A stretch of 64,000 nt of DNA from Zygnema cylindricum (Eukaryota > Streptophyta > Zygnematophyceae > Zygnematales > Zygnemataceae). Both the position numbers and the translations under genes were made by a program. This document shows, piece after piece, positions 23,033 to 37,261 of this stretch. Under the pieces are notes generated by a model, which saw nothing but the letters and a program-made list of their open reading frames with translations, ran no database searches and was not told the origin of the DNA. How positions within the stretch are numbered: the first letter of the stretch is position 1; each line of letters begins with the position of its first letter. The DNA lies in assembly GCA_037447655.1 (NCBI GenBank), contig JBBHKE010001895.1, positions 62,001 through 126,000 on the forward strand, in the 5' to 3' direction.

Positions 23033-23100
23033 ATCGATATTCGATATCGAATATTGAGTTTATCGCGATAAGAAATTTCACGATACACAACATTATAAAT
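23033..23100. repeat. Fragment of TATCG-type MITE end
   Basis: ATCGATATTCGATATCGAAT and TATCGCGATAAG followed by GATACACAACAT match the termini of the elements at 24054-24706 and 1964-4416. No second end was found. Confidence 0.5.
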
Positions 23101-23675
23101 TTTACTTTGATATGTAAGTTTCATACAATTTCTAAGAAAGCACATTTCTCAGAGGATGCTCAAGGTAGTCCACCTACACTTGAAATAGTGTTGACACCAG
23201 ATCAGCGTAGGCGCTACAAAGTGGGCACACAAACTAGCGTAAAGTGCAAGAATTAATGTTTATGTTTTTTTTTCTCAAAATAGGTACACAATATAGCAAT
23301 ATTAACACTAATTAGGACCGGTAATGTTTCTTTAACACTTATAACGATGAGCAGTGTACTAGTGTGACGAACTTAAATATAAGGAAGAAAATAGTGTTAT
23401 TGAAGCTATTTTGGATTAAGTGACCCAAAGCCAACGACCTATTAGTGCTAACATAATTTGAACACATATCCCCATCCCGGGATTCGGGGACCTACGTGGT
23501 TGCTTTCGGTAGATTTTTAGTTATGTTGGGGGGTTTTTTTTTTTTTTTTTTTTAGGTGTTAGATTTTTCCTTTGATGTTTTGGTTGCTGGGTTTTGCTTT
23601 TTTGGGTATTTTCGATTTCCTTGCCATCCTTTCGTATTTTCGTCGGTTTTGCCTTGATTTCCTTTTTGTTTATTC

Positions 23676-23772
23676 CCTTGTCATGTGGTTCTTTCAGTTT
23701 TAGAAATGCTACTTCATTTTGTTCCTATGGACTCAGATGGTTTACCATCGCGCTTTTTAATAAAGTCGCCCC
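23676..23772 (+). repeat. Dispersed 97-bp repeat, copy 2
   Basis: Second copy of the repeat at 6962-7060. Upstream lies a long T run (23531-23554) after CCCGGGATTCGGGGACC; downstream the similarity stops at GTCGCCCCC. Confidence 0.7.
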
Positions 23773-24053
23773 CACTCCATATTGTATCACCGCCACTTGT
23801 TTTAGTCTTATAAGTATCCTGTCACGTGGTTGTTTTATTTATACTAATAAAACTTAAAAAAAAAATTAGTACAATTTCCCTCATTCGTTGGGACAATTTA
23901 GGTATGATTTTCCCGTTTCTAGTATAAATAAAATCTCAGTGTGCTTTCCAGTGTCGACACCGTTATGTGATACTTTTTACATACGTTTGTATAAAATTAC
24001 GAGCACGTAGTGTACTGAAAGGGCGCATTCTGTTCCTACCAATACTTAAATAC

Positions 24054-24706
24054 TTGTGTTGTGTATCGGCAAGAAATTTATCGCAATAACACGGTACCGA
24101 TAGTAATCAGTTATCGAACGGTCAGGGGTCCTGATATATCGCTCGGAGACCAACAAATTCCTTATCAGCGATAAGTACAAAATATTTAGTGCGCTATGTA
24201 ATACTACTTCATATATATTGTATTATATAATTGACTTTATATAGCGTGGCACGCCACGTATCAAAATCTGTTCCGTTCTCTGTAATACGAGAGTTTTGTA
24301 CGGACAACGAAGCACATTAACGTTAACAAATTTATAATAGTAGTCTATAGTACTAAACGTATAACACAGTACCGCAACTAAAAATTTAAATTACATGGTA
24401 ATATCCAACTTTTTTGAAAGCAAAATGAACAGAACAGACAGCCGCCATTTTCTGCCGCCATTTCATGCCATTATTTTTTGAGAGTTATGCAAGCAGGCAG
24501 CACCAATTAGAGTATAATTGTAGGGCCCCTACAACTATCGCCGATAGTTATCGGTACCGGCGTTATCGCAAGAAAAAACCGATATTATCGATTTTTTATC
24601 GGCGATAACACTGGTACCGATATATCATGCCAATATATCCATTATCGGCAAGCAAAAAAATGGTACATATCGATTATCGGCAAAACCCTGCCGATACACA
24701 ACGCTA
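24054..24706. mobile_element. hAT-type MITE, TATCGGCGATAA family, with 8-bp target duplication
   Basis: The ends TTGTGTTGTGTATCGGC and GCCGATACACAACGCTA are inverted copies. The flanks TTAAATAC (24046-24053) and TCAAATAC (24707-24714) match at 7 of 8 bases. The 653-bp body has mirrored blocks of TTATCGGCGATAA and CGCGATAACAC and no coding capacity. It defines the family whose other copies lie at 737-1801 and, split by a transposon, at 26180-30968. Confidence 0.8.
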
Positions 24707-24852
24707 TCAAATACCTCCTTAATGAGAGTAATGTAGTGCGAATCGTACCTATATTAACGTAAAGGACCAAATACTATTAATACTTTTACGTTAAGTAAGC
24801 GATTTACGGTGCAGTTCAAGCATTCAAATCAAAAGTCTGGTTACCCTTAATG

Positions 24853-25334
24853 CATAGTTGTTCAAATCGCGCGATTTTTTCCTTTTTTCCGATTAAAACG
24901 TATAATTCGTGACTTTTGAATAAATCGCAAAAAAACGCGATGTACTTTCTGTCCGGTAAACTGAACGGAGAATTTACGGAAACTGTACGGTATGTACAGT
25001 AACTGTACGGTTTTGTACCCAAAAAGTACGGAATTTGACTAAAAGATACGTTGCACTTCGTAGTACTTTCTGTCCGGTAAACTGAACAGAAATTTAACGG
25101 GAAACGTACGGAATTGTACCAACATTGTACGGGCTATGACGAAAAAAGACGGGAACTGTACGGAAAATGTACAAACTGCGGGATATGTAAAATTTATTTT
25201 TGTTTACATGTACGAAATAGTACGGACGAAAATTCATTAACGATTTTTACGATTTTTTCAAAAGGTTCAATGCGTTTGTTACGTATAATTCGTTGCGATT
25301 AAATCGTTCGCACTAAACGCCGTGAACAACTATG
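24853..25334. mobile_element. hAT-type MITE with perfect 8-bp target duplication CCTTAATG
   Basis: TIRs CATAGTTGTTCA and TGAACAACTATG bound a 482-bp element flanked by CCTTAATG at 24845-24852 and 25335-25342. The interior has two direct copies of GTACTTTCTGTCCGGTAAAC (about 24941 and 25061) and many GTACGG words. No transposase is present. It is a different family from the TATCGGC elements. Confidence 0.85.
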
Positions 25335-25437
25335 CCTTAATGAGAGAAAGATGCCCGCGAGATTTTTTTTTAATACGATGACCAAACGTATTGATCGACC
25401 CACGTGGCATTTGGAGCATATAAAATGCGTACGATAA

Positions 25438-26106
25438 GGGCTGTCGTCCATTAGGCGTTAATATTTTGATCACTTATCCACCAGGTCGTGCCAAAAAGGC
25501 AACTATCGCCTAATTTTTTCATTGCGACTTGTACCACGTAGGTTCCTTTTGAAACACGGAGAATAGTCAAAGATTATCAAAACACAAAATAAGAACGTCG
25601 TATCTGTACAGACGGACGAAATTTAAGATTTATAAAAACGTATTAAATTCTAATATCTGTACGTACGTACTTTATCCACTGGTTCGAATTGCGCCATTAT
25701 GTTTTAAATGCAAAGTTCTTTTCGCGAAAGGTCAATAGTTGGCAAAAAGAGCGTCATAAGATATCCTCCGGCAAAGTTTTTTTCGTCGATTTCGATGGAT
25801 TTTAATCCACCCTGTCCGAAGGCACATGACCATCGCCACTTGTAAGGTTGTTATTCGATTGGCCGCCGTGGATCATACCTTTTATTTCTAGGTGTACCAA
25901 TTGTTCTCGTCCAGTGTGTGACTAGTGTCCTCGTTTGCTTCGAAAACTCAAAATCGGACGGTCGAAAATTCCGGCTAAAAGTTTGAAGAATCTTTCCGAA
26001 TCTACAAAAAACGTGTTTTACTAAAAAAAAAAATCACAATACGGCTTAGTACGGAAAGGTACGTTTTTCAGTAAACAACCTTACTTTTTGCTTGATGGAG
26101 TCAAAA
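25438..26106 (+). mobile_element. Degenerate TTA-target element with protein relic
   Basis: The left end GGGCTGTCGTCCATTAGGCG has the TCCATTAGGCG core of the elements at 43679 and 45495; the right end TTGCTTGATGGAGTC is its imperfect inverse. A 3-bp duplication is not clear. Coding relics in plus frames include NSWQKERHKISSGKVFF with TLSEGT (about 25730-25832) and SFASKTQNR (about 25930-25965), homologous to relics in the elements at 43007, 45495 and 47119. Stops interrupt both. Confidence 0.5.
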
Positions 26107-26179
26107 GTTGAGAGATCGGCATAGTAGAAGGGACCGCGGCAGCGTGGCCTTCTACCAGATTACACGAGATGGAAAAATG

Positions 26180-26251
26180 TAGTGTTGTGTATCAGCGATA
26201 AATTTATCGCGATAACATTGATACCGATAGTTTTTTTTAATGAACGGTCAG
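26180..26251. mobile_element. Left end of a TATCGGC-family MITE split by the hAT transposon
   Basis: TAGTGTTGTGTATCAGCGAT followed by AAATTTATCGCGATAACA matches the left end of 24054-24706. The rest of the same copy resumes at 30557 after the transposon, so the MITE is older than the 4.3-kb insertion. Confidence 0.75.
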
Positions 26252-26949
26252 CAGAGGTCGCAAACGGTCAACCGAAACCGTGACCGACCGTTAACCGACC
26301 GCCCGCGCCGGATCCGGAACGGATTCGGTTGCCAAATTTTGGGGGTCGGGCGGTTACGGTCGGTTGACTCACCAGGAAAAATAAAACGGTCGGTTACGGT
26401 CGGTCAAACAAAAAAAAAAAAAAATGAAAATTTTGTACTTATTTTTTCCAACATTACTGTTCTTTGTACTTTTGGTATCGTGGAAGTACGTGGCATCATG
26501 ATTAGCGTCGCAAATCTGACACGGTACTAACACTATTCATTTCGCGAATCTTACAAAAAGATAAGGGCCGCAAATCGTAATCTATTGTAAAGTGTTAATT
26601 ATGCACTTTATGCGGTGTTTCCAAAAATATGTCAAATTATTATATCAATATAACGCGATAGATCGTAATTATTGGTTTACTCATACATCGTACATTATTG
26701 CAAAGTGCTAATTATGCGTTTTATACCGCGTTTCCACAAATATATCATATTATTATGTCAATGTCACGCGACATGTAGTCATTATTAGTTAATAAATCAG
26801 CGGAAATCAAATTATTACGTCAATTTCCCAAGACAAATCCTAATTATTAGCTTACTCACATGTTTCAAACAATAAATCGATAAATGGGAATGCTATTTAA
26901 GTTAGAAAAACTTGACCACAATTCAAACAAAACCTAGTCATACACCAAA

Positions 26950-29195
26950 ATGGACAAAATCATTCTCGCTTCTCTTAAAACTACAATCCAAAACGAACTT
27001 CAAAAATAAAAAAATGGTGAAACTGCTCAGTATTACCTAGTGAAAGAAAGCAGGGCCACTTCAAGTTGTTGGAAAAAATTTGAGCATGTCTATGAAACTA
27101 AAACATCAAACAAATACATAGTAAAGGGGGGAGGTTTAGTGGCTTGTAATACATGTTTCGTAGTTTATCAATACAAGTCAACAAACGGTACTTCAACAAT
27201 TAACACTCACACATGTTTAGCTTTGGGCGACATGGATAGTTCTAGAGGAATTCTTCGTAATTTTCTTTAAAAAACGGAGGTGAAAACGAGTGACCGAAAT
27301 AAAATTGCGAAAATGGTGGCATTGATGTGTTGCGAGGACCTTCGACCATTTTCGATGGTCGACGGTTCAGGTATGATTTATTTTGAATTCCATTTAGGAT
27401 GGCGTTAATGTATATGTCATTATAACTTGTTTTGTTAATAAATTTATATTATTGAGCTTCATCACTATTTTCTTATCTATAATTTATATTCGTACGCTTA
27501 TTTTTATTTTTTTATTATTATTTGGTTTGTCATGATGTTATTTTGATATAGACCTTCTTTATTGATCATGGTTAATAATTGTATGCTATTTTTTTATTTT
27601 ATTTTTGTTCCCACGTTTTCAAGCATTTTGTCAAGCATTATTTGATGTTGGTGTTTCGTCCAACAAAAGTGTTGAGATCGACCAACTACTCCCGTCCGCC
27701 AATGGCGTAAAAAACTACATTATATATTCTGCCAAAGATATTCGTAGTTTGATCATCCCAAAACTTAAAGAAAATCTTGATAACAATATTTTCGTCGCAT
27801 TTACGACCGATCTCTGGACCGAGACAATAAAAATAACCCCATTCATGTCAGTAACGGCTCATTTTATTGACAAAGAATTTAAACTTCATGCTCGGACGCT
27901 TCAAGACGATCATTTTCCGGAGGAAAAACATACCGCGGAAAATGTTTTAACAACTTTCAAAAATTGTTTGACCAATTTTGAATTGTCCAATTTTGATGTT
28001 TTGGCAAATCGTTGCGTTGTTATGACCGACAGTGGCTCTAACATGTGTGCGACTGAAGGTCTACCGAGTATGTTTACTTGGATACCTTGTGCGGGCCATA
28101 AAATTGCTACAATTGTGACAACGATTTTGAACAAGAGCGGAACTTCCAAAAAATACAAATACGATGTGGAAGTTCCTGAATTCTTTGATCTAATATATGC
28201 GTGTAAATCATTGGTCACGTTTTTCAAACTGAGTAATTTACAAAATCTTTTGAAAAACACTTTAAAACAAGAAAATGTACCGCGGTGGAATTCTTTGCTC
28301 ACAATGCTTAAGAGTATTTACGATGCATTCAATGAGATAGGACCAATCGCTCAAGCAAAAAGTAAATTGATACTTTTTGCTTGTGTCGATAAGACTCACC
28401 TTACCGAAACTTATTCGATTAAAAGGTTTCAAGAAGCGACCCTAAAGTTGGAAAAGTTCAAAGAACCAACTTTACATTTGGTTTTGTTTGAACTAACGTC
28501 TCAGCATAACCATTGTAAGATAAGAAAAACATCTTACAATGACGGTGAAAAAGAATGCCCGGCCGATTCCCCAAACTTGCAAAAAATAAAAGAACTTTTT
28601 ATGAAATTTGCGTTACCGAAGTGGGGCCTTCATGAGTATCATATTATTGCGGCTCTCTTAGATCCCGGACAAAAACAAAAGCTTGAAATAATTGGGGTAT
28701 CGAAAACCAAAATTGAAAGCGCTAGGGTCAAACTTCGAGAACTTGCTAACGACCTAGGTGATGACGTTGATTTCGGTAGTCCTCAACGTATAAAAAAAAA
28801 AACGAAAAATATCGCAAAATATGGACGCTTTTCACAATTTTTTTGGTGAGAGCGATGACGAAAATGAGGTTTTTATTACCACCGACAAAAAAACGCTCGT
28901 TAGTGATGAATTGAAACGTTATTTTGATTTAAAATTAACCAACGACGAAAGATTGAACTTTAACATACTTCAATGGTGGAAAAAGAAATCATATGTACGT
29001 GCGAAAGATGGAGGATTTCCTATTCTAGCCGGTGTTGCTAGATCTATTCTAGCTATTCCGGCTTCTAGTTCCATGTCAGTATGCAATTTTTCGGATGCCG
29101 GGAACACGATAACAAAGAAGAGGAGCGCACTAGCGGCTTCAATTGTTAGTGATCTTTTATGTGTTAGATCCAACCGAGATCTTTTAAATGCATAG
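26950..29195 (+). pseudogene. hAT transposase (BED finger, RNase H-like core, C-terminal dimerisation domain), broken
   Basis: Exon 1 (26950-27370) starts MDKIILASLK and contains a BED-type zinc finger with CNTC and THTC and a TNGTSTINTH core. Stops at 27007 and 27268 lie in frame. A GT-AG intron (27371-27623) leads to a long exon: FTTDLWTE with the first catalytic Asp region, VMTDSGSNMCA, PCAGHKIA, and AALLDPGQKQKLE. A frameshift in the A-run at about 28791-28801 moves the reading to the frame at 28821-29195, which ends in the hAT dimerisation domain (ILQWWKKKSY, ARSILAIPASS, TITKKRSAL). Domain order and length fit plant hAT transposases. Two stops and one frameshift make it a recent pseudogene. 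Confidence 0.88.
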
Positions 29196-29790
29196 TTTTT
29201 TGTTTTGTTTTGTTTTCTAATTATTGTTATTTTTTTAGTATTAGTTATACATATATATTTTTTTCTTTATTTATTTTTTTATTTTCACAATTTTTCTAGT
29301 GTTTATTTTTTTTTTTCTTAAACCGGAATGTTTATTTTTACCAAATTACCAAAGCGAAGTATTTATACCACATTTAGATTTATATATTTTGTGTAATTTT
29401 TAGGTTTGAGGTTGAGAATTTGTATAATAGAGTCGAAAATAGGACAAGGTTGTGATTTGATTTTTCATATATTTGATACTACAAAATATGTTTTGATTTT
29501 TTTGCTCATCACAATGTGTTTCTTGCTAATTGATTTTCTATGTGAAAAACTAAGACTTTTTTTGTAAACATTCATAATTAAAACTTTACCTTTTTTGCAT
29601 AATTCATAACATAGTATTGTAGTCGAAAGAAAAAATGTCCGAAAAATTGTAGCGAAAAATTTAGATTTGCGAGAGAATAAACATTAACATTACAAAATAA
29701 AGTTAACAATATTATTTAAAGACGTGGACTATAACCTGCCACGTCTCTTTGCATTAAATAGTATCATTAATCATAATTTTCCATTAACAC

Positions 29791-30317
29791 TACACCGCGA
29801 ATCGTAATTAGCGTTATTAACGCTAATTCCGTCACCACGAATTCTGACCCAAAAACCTTACAAAGAGTAAACCACTCTAAATTTTTCTTTACATTATTTA
29901 AGGTAGTTTTTTAATCAACGTTAACAACTTTAATATAGTGTCGTTTTAAATAGTGTGGCTTACGATCGGTGTCTGACCGTGCAAAATTGTACCATATTAA
30001 CGACAAAAGTACAAAAAATGATTTAATACATGCCGTTATGATGTAACTACGTTTTCACAAACCGCGTAATACAAACGTCATAATGACATGAAATTGTACG
30101 TTTGTCAGATTCTGTACGTGTACCTAAAAATCGGATAATTATGACGTGAAATTGTACGTTTGTCAAATTCTGTAAAGCGGATAATTATTACTGACAAAAA
30201 CCTAAATTAGAGTTACTGATAAACTAGAGTACAACTTTGTTTTGAAAAAACGAAAAAATCTACATTGGAATGGATAACATTAATTATTTATTTACGATGA
30301 TTACGATTCACGGTGTA
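29791..30317. mobile_element. 527-bp TIR element, TACACCGC family, nested in the hAT transposon
   Basis: It starts TACACCGCGAATCGTAATTA and ends GATTACGATTCACGGTGTA. The element at 41384-41910 has the same ends and exactly the same length, 527 bp, with a similar interior. The shared outer TA may be a TA target duplication. There is no coding capacity. The superfamily is uncertain; Tc1/mariner-like is possible if the TA is the target. Confidence 0.7.
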
Positions 30318-30556
30318 ATAAATGCTAAACGTTAATAACAATGAGCGTTGTAATTTTGTACCTTTTCGGTTAAAGACGGGCACGGTTAGTCGCTAGAAAT
30401 CGAGTTTCAGTTAATTTTTTTTTTCGTAAACGACGATCGGTTAACGGTTAACAATTTTGGAGCGTGACAAAACTCCGTCGGGCGTCGGTTACTCAGATTT
30501 TGAAAAAAAAAACGGTCGGTTTCGGGTATGAAATTTTTTGACTTTTGCGACCTCTA

Positions 30557-30968
30557 ACGGTCAGGGGTCTCGACATATCGCTCCGAGACCAACAAATTCC
30601 TTATCGGCGATAAGTGGAAAAAATATAGTACGCTATATAATAATACTTTATAACATACTGTATGATATTTTTCACTTTATATAGCGTGGCATGCCACGTG
30701 TAACAATGTGTCCCGTACTCTTTGTAACAGAATAATGACGGTTCAGGTGGACGGAATAAGTCGTACAATTGCACATTACGAACCGTACAATTATCGCCGA
30801 TAGTCATCGGTACCGATGTTATCGCGATAGAAAACCGATATTATCGGTTTATCCGTTTTTTATCGCGATAACACCGTTTTCGATATATCGTGCCAATAAA
30901 TTGGTTATGGCAAGCCAAAAAAAGGTACATATCGATTATCGACAAAACCTTGCCGATATACAACACTA
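30557..30968. mobile_element. Right part of the split TATCGGC-family MITE
   Basis: It resumes with ACGGTCAGGGGTCTCGACAT, exactly where the copy at 24054-24706 continues after its left block, and ends GCCGATATACAACACTA. Together with 26180-26251 it makes one complete MITE. No 8-bp duplication is evident at its outer flanks. Confidence 0.75.
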
Positions 30969-31138
30969 CATGACTTCTTTGGGGGACCAGTTCCATTAAC
31001 CGACCGTAAATAATGCTGTGAAGTAGCAAGCAGCAACATTATGAGGAAAAAAATAGGCGACGTGGCGGATCTCTGGAATTAACCGTACAAGCTTGGGCAC
31101 TTTAAAATCCCCTAATAAGAGTGACATAAAAAATAAGG

Positions 31139-32000
31139 GAATTGCTAATCGCAGAGAAAATTTTTGCTGCGCGTAGGTAGTTGTCAAAAATTGTACATTT
31201 GAAGTACAGTATAGTACATGTTACGTACATTTGAGTTCAGATTTGACGGTCAATCCGACGAAAAACTTTGACTAGCGAAATATTGTAACGACGGTTAAAA
31301 AAATGTCGCGCTTGCGAACGCCGATCGCCATAAAAAAAAAATCACACGGCCGGCGCAAGTTTACGGTAACAAAATTTTGGCAACCACATGTAAATAAAAT
31401 GGCTGCGCGCAGGCAGTTTCACACTTCACGTGAGCTCTACTGTGAAAGCACATACTGACATTTAACTTAGCCGCAAAAATGGAATCTAATTGCGAAACGT
31501 TACGTTTAACTTGGACACAAATTAAAGGACGACGTCAAAAATATCGATGAAACTAAATGATTAAAAAGCGCGTCATCACGTGCGACCAAATGAAGCCACA
31601 CTATTTACGAATCAACAATCTTACATTGACAACATACTTTACATTGATTCACAATTACCCATTCACGGAAAAAAATAAAATACGCACATAAAAACAAAAT
31701 AAAGTACGCACTTAAATGCCAACATGTGCTCTCACAGTGGAGCTCATGTGAAGTGTGAAACTACCTGCACGCAACCATTTTATTTACATGTGGTTGCCGC
31801 AGTTTTGTTACCGTAAACCTGCGCCGGCCGTGTGATTTTTTTTTTTTATAACGGTCGACGTTCGCAAGCGCGATACTTTTTTAACCGTCGTTACAATATT
31901 TCGCTAGTCAAAGTTATTCGTCGGATTGACCGTCAAATCTGAACTCAAAGGTACGTAACTTTTACAAATCTGTACTTCAAAGTTACAATTTTTGTCAACT
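31139..32000. mobile_element. Long-TIR element (L family), copy with ~280-bp inverted arms
   Basis: 31177-31450 and 31720-31999 are inverted repeats of about 270-280 bp at roughly 90% identity. Shared words include TTTGACGGTCAATCCGACGA, CGCGCTTGCGAACG and CACGTGAGCTC/GAGCTCATGTG. The left end reads AAGGGAATTGCTAAT; the right end is cut by a TACACC-ended element. The 270-bp centre is non-coding. Arms this long recall MULE or foldback elements; a target duplication was not found. This copy is an empty-site reference for insertions in other L copies. Confidence 0.75.
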
Positions 32001-32380
32001 ACACCTTGAATCGTTATTAGCGTATAGAAATTATTAGTGTAAGTAAAAAATTAGCGTTAATCATTCTAATTTAGTGCCAAGAGACGTGGCAGATTATGGT
32101 CCACGTACTTAAATAGTGTAATTTATTATATTTAAGGTATCAATGTCAAAATTTTTGGGTGCAGATATAGCTTACATAAGGCTCATAAGTACACCGCGCA
32201 TCGTAATTAGAGTAATGAAAAAATTAGAGTAAAAAAAGAGAAAAAAATAATTAGAGTCATTTACTCTAATTTATGTGATAGAACTTTTTCAAAGAGGAAT
32301 TTTACTCTAATTTATTTAGGTACTCTATATTGGGTTATGTCGGCGATAATTTTCCGCGCTGTAATTATTAACACTAAATT
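32001..32380. repeat. Cluster of TACACCGC-family element pieces
   Basis: CTACACCTTGAATCGTTATT at 32000 and TACACCGCGCATCGTAATTA at about 32194 are family left ends; GCGCTGTAATTATTAACAC near 32358 looks like a right end. At least two truncated copies are nested. No coding sequence. Confidence 0.5.
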
Positions 32381-33382
32381 ATGTAAACGTACAAAAACTG
32401 TCAGTCCGTATATCTTGACATCATTATGACGTTAGTACTGTTGTCGCGTTGAGTGTCAGTTAAGTCGAGACCACCGTTGAAGGTTACATGTAAATTATGC
32501 GCAGTTACATAATTTAAAGTCAACATTTATGAACGGCTGAATTACGCTTGTAGTTCGAATGTAAACGACACTTTCAGTTACGTTGTTTGATTTTCGTACG
32601 AAAAAGGTACTTTTGAACTCTAATACCGTCGCACTTTGTTTGTTTTATTAGAGTCATTTTACCTTAATAAGGTGTCTTAACTCTAATAAAGTCGCGTTTA
32701 ACTCTAATAAAGTCGCGTTCAAGTGAGGAAGTTCAAAAATGAACACGTAATACAGTGAAATTTAACTCTAATTGGGTCGCAATTTGAAGATATCCCAACG
32801 AATCGACGTAGCACGGCATATTATTGGACGATCACAATTACACGTGGCCAATTTATTGACCATAGAAATGTCATACCTGCAAACCAACGATATTATACAA
32901 ATCGTCTGTCCTTTTGGTCTCTTTTGTAAGAGACATCCGTACATCCAATAAGCTGCATCGTTTTTCGCAGATCTTTGGTAGAATTTTTGGGCGGTTTTTT
33001 TAAATTCCAGTTTCGTTTTTGAGTTTTTAAAAAAGGTGGGATTTCAAATTTACAACCAAATTTTAAAATTAAAATTTTGAACCTATCCTCTATTCACAAT
33101 GGATTCCCTCATTTGTTTGACCTCCCACTTCTATAATTTTCCCATAAATATTGCATGTTCAGATGGGCAATGGCATTATCAATTTAGATTTTTTATTTAC
33201 GCTTACTCTTACATCCGACTCTCGTTGTTGCCTAATCTTTCCCCCTATAAATATTCGTTTAATCTTCGAAGATATGTGGAGATTTTCAAAAATGTGGGGT
33301 AACTACGCGTCGAGATATAACGGCATATCTCATACCCCTGCACCTGTTGTTGAAGAGGTGATCGGAGAGATGCACAATTCAC
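32381..33382. other. Spacer; TATA-like box and short open frame before the satellite
   Basis: Mostly AT-rich DNA with repeated ACTCTAATAAAGTCGCG near 32680-32715. CCCCCTATAAATATTCG at 33241-33257 resembles a TATA box, and an ATG at 33274 opens a frame (MWRFSKMWGNYASRYNG...) that runs into the satellite. It could be a first exon of the frame at 35560, but I found no donor with a matching phase. Confidence 0.3.
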
Positions 33383-35512
<2,130 letters not shown>

Positions 35513-35559
35513 TAACCCCATATTTTGTATGATGTTTTTTACTTCTTCTCCTATTACAG

Positions 35560-36003
35560 AGTATCAAAAAGCAAAGAGATGGTGGGTCGAAAGGGTAGCC
35601 ATAGTAAGAGGCATAAGAGATACGACTAATAACTTGTCTACGTCGGGCTTCGGAAAACGAAATGTGGCGGTAATGAAAGCATTACCGGGTAGGGGAAGGA
35701 AGGATATGGCATTGGTGACCCGTCTTCATGAAGAATTACTCGAGGAATTTCATTGGTTTAAAAAGGCGGGAATGAAACTTTCTAAGACAATTGTGCAAGA
35801 TATGGCATACGACATCATCATACGTTTGAAACAGGAACATGCATCGGAGTTTTTTGACGAATTCGGACGTGAAAAGACTACACGAAGTGCCACCTTCCTT
35901 AGCAAGGGGACGAGAATCTCTCGGAAATTTTGAAAACACTGACGCCGTTACTCATGAAGACGAGGTTACGGACGAACTATTCACGGAAGGGGACGAATAC
36001 TAA
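35560..36003 (+). pseudogene. Protein-like exon of unknown family with a frameshift
   Basis: TTCTCCTATTACAG before 35560 looks like a splice acceptor. The frame then reads YQKAKRWWVERVAIVRGIRD, LPGRGRKDMALVTRLHEELL and KLSKTIVQDMAYDIIIRLKQ, with helical, basic, HTH-like character. The middle is reminiscent of CENP-B-type HTH regions in transposase-derived proteins, but this is weak. The frame stops at 35933. One base over, the reading continues as an acidic tail (ENTDAVTHEDEV...) to TAA at 36001-36003, suggesting a frameshift at about 35870. It lies between two inverted satellite arms. Function unknown. Confidence 0.4.
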
Positions 36004-37261
36004 GCCCATATGAATGCCTAAGCATTCCCCATATTTTTTTTTTTGGTGGATATTGGAACTTGAGAGTGACATAGTTTTGTAGTTTTTGTTGCTTTGGCTT
36101 GTTTTACCTATTTTAAAAATGTAAGGAGTGTTAGGATTTATGAGATAGGAGTTATCATACAATATCATAGGGGTAATACGTTGCATAGTGTGTATCTTAC
36201 TAAAATGTATTTGTTTTTCCAATTTTTTAATTTACTTCGTTGTGAAGTAAGTATGCCAAAACAATGTATAACATAAACATTTTGTAAAACACGATTTTTT
36301 TTTGCAATATATGAGCGATGGTTTGTCATGCTTAATGCTTTACCGTGTGTTTTTCATTCACCTACCGGAAATATGATGTTGTAACTGGTGAACTGATTCT
36401 TAGTGTTTACCTTTGATGCGCAAACATGTTTTTTACGTTATTGATATTAGGCGACGAGCCGGCCCAATCGCTGATCGCTGGCACACCAGTGACATGGACT
36501 ATTTCATTGTGATTTGATAAGTGTTGACAGTTTTCTCATTACATTGGAATTTCCAGCAATGACATTGCCTCATAGCGGAAGGTTTTGTAAGCAATAATAC
36601 AAGCTTTTTAATAAGATGGCCATATTGTTTTATTGTTGATTTGCAGTTCAACGGCAACACATATAAGTCGCCGGTTGGTCGGCTGAGTCAGTTAATCAGT
36701 CAGTTGTAACATGGATCGTAACTTGTTTAAAATCCAGCGACGAAAATGCTGTCTTGTCGCTGGGTGATCATCATCCATGACAGAAAATCAATATTACAAA
36801 GCAGACGCAAACATGTAAAAGACAAAATCATTTGGTAAAAAATAAAAGAAAGTCATATATCAGTGAAATAAAGAGTCATAACATCGCCACTAAAAGTATC
36901 ATTCATTAAAAAAAATTCATTACAATCATTTAGTAGTTATAAGAAAAAAAACAATGATGGCTCCAAAAATTTCACTATTTTACATACTCCGAAACTGAAT
37001 ATCGGCCCTAAACTTCAGAAAATTTCCATACTTTTCCACTTTCTTCTATCTATTCTCTCCTTTGAATTCCATTTTTTTACAAATCATTTCACTATCTTCT
37101 TGTAGGGCAGGAAAATTATAAAGTCGAATGTAATATTTTGTCGGAAATAAATGAAAAACTTTGGCCCCAACCTGAAAAAAAAGTAAGAGGATTTAGGTTT
37201 AATTGTCGATCCGTTAAAAGGACTGGGATTTTTTTATGGATTTTTAGGTTTTTTGTGAACA
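36004..37261. other. Spacer between satellite arms, no gene recognised
   Basis: AT-rich DNA of about 1.25 kb without repeats of the surrounding satellite. Short frames only. Confidence 0.5.

Larger units (their letters stand above)
26252..30556 (+). mobile_element. hAT transposon, 4.3 kb, with 8-bp target duplication ACGGTCAG
   Basis: The ends CAGAGGTCGC (26252) and GCGACCTCTA (30556) are inverted repeats, flanked by identical 8-bp duplications ACGGTCAG at 26244-26251 and 30557-30564. Subterminal repeats of CGGTCGGTTACGGTCGGT lie just inside the left end, with related CGGTT words at the right end, as expected for hAT transposase binding regions. It carries a BED-finger/RNase H-fold transposase pseudogene (26950-29195) and, in its 3' part, a nested 527-bp element (29791-30317). 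It landed inside an older MITE. With two nonsense codons and a frameshift the transposase is not functional as it stands. Confidence 0.88.
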
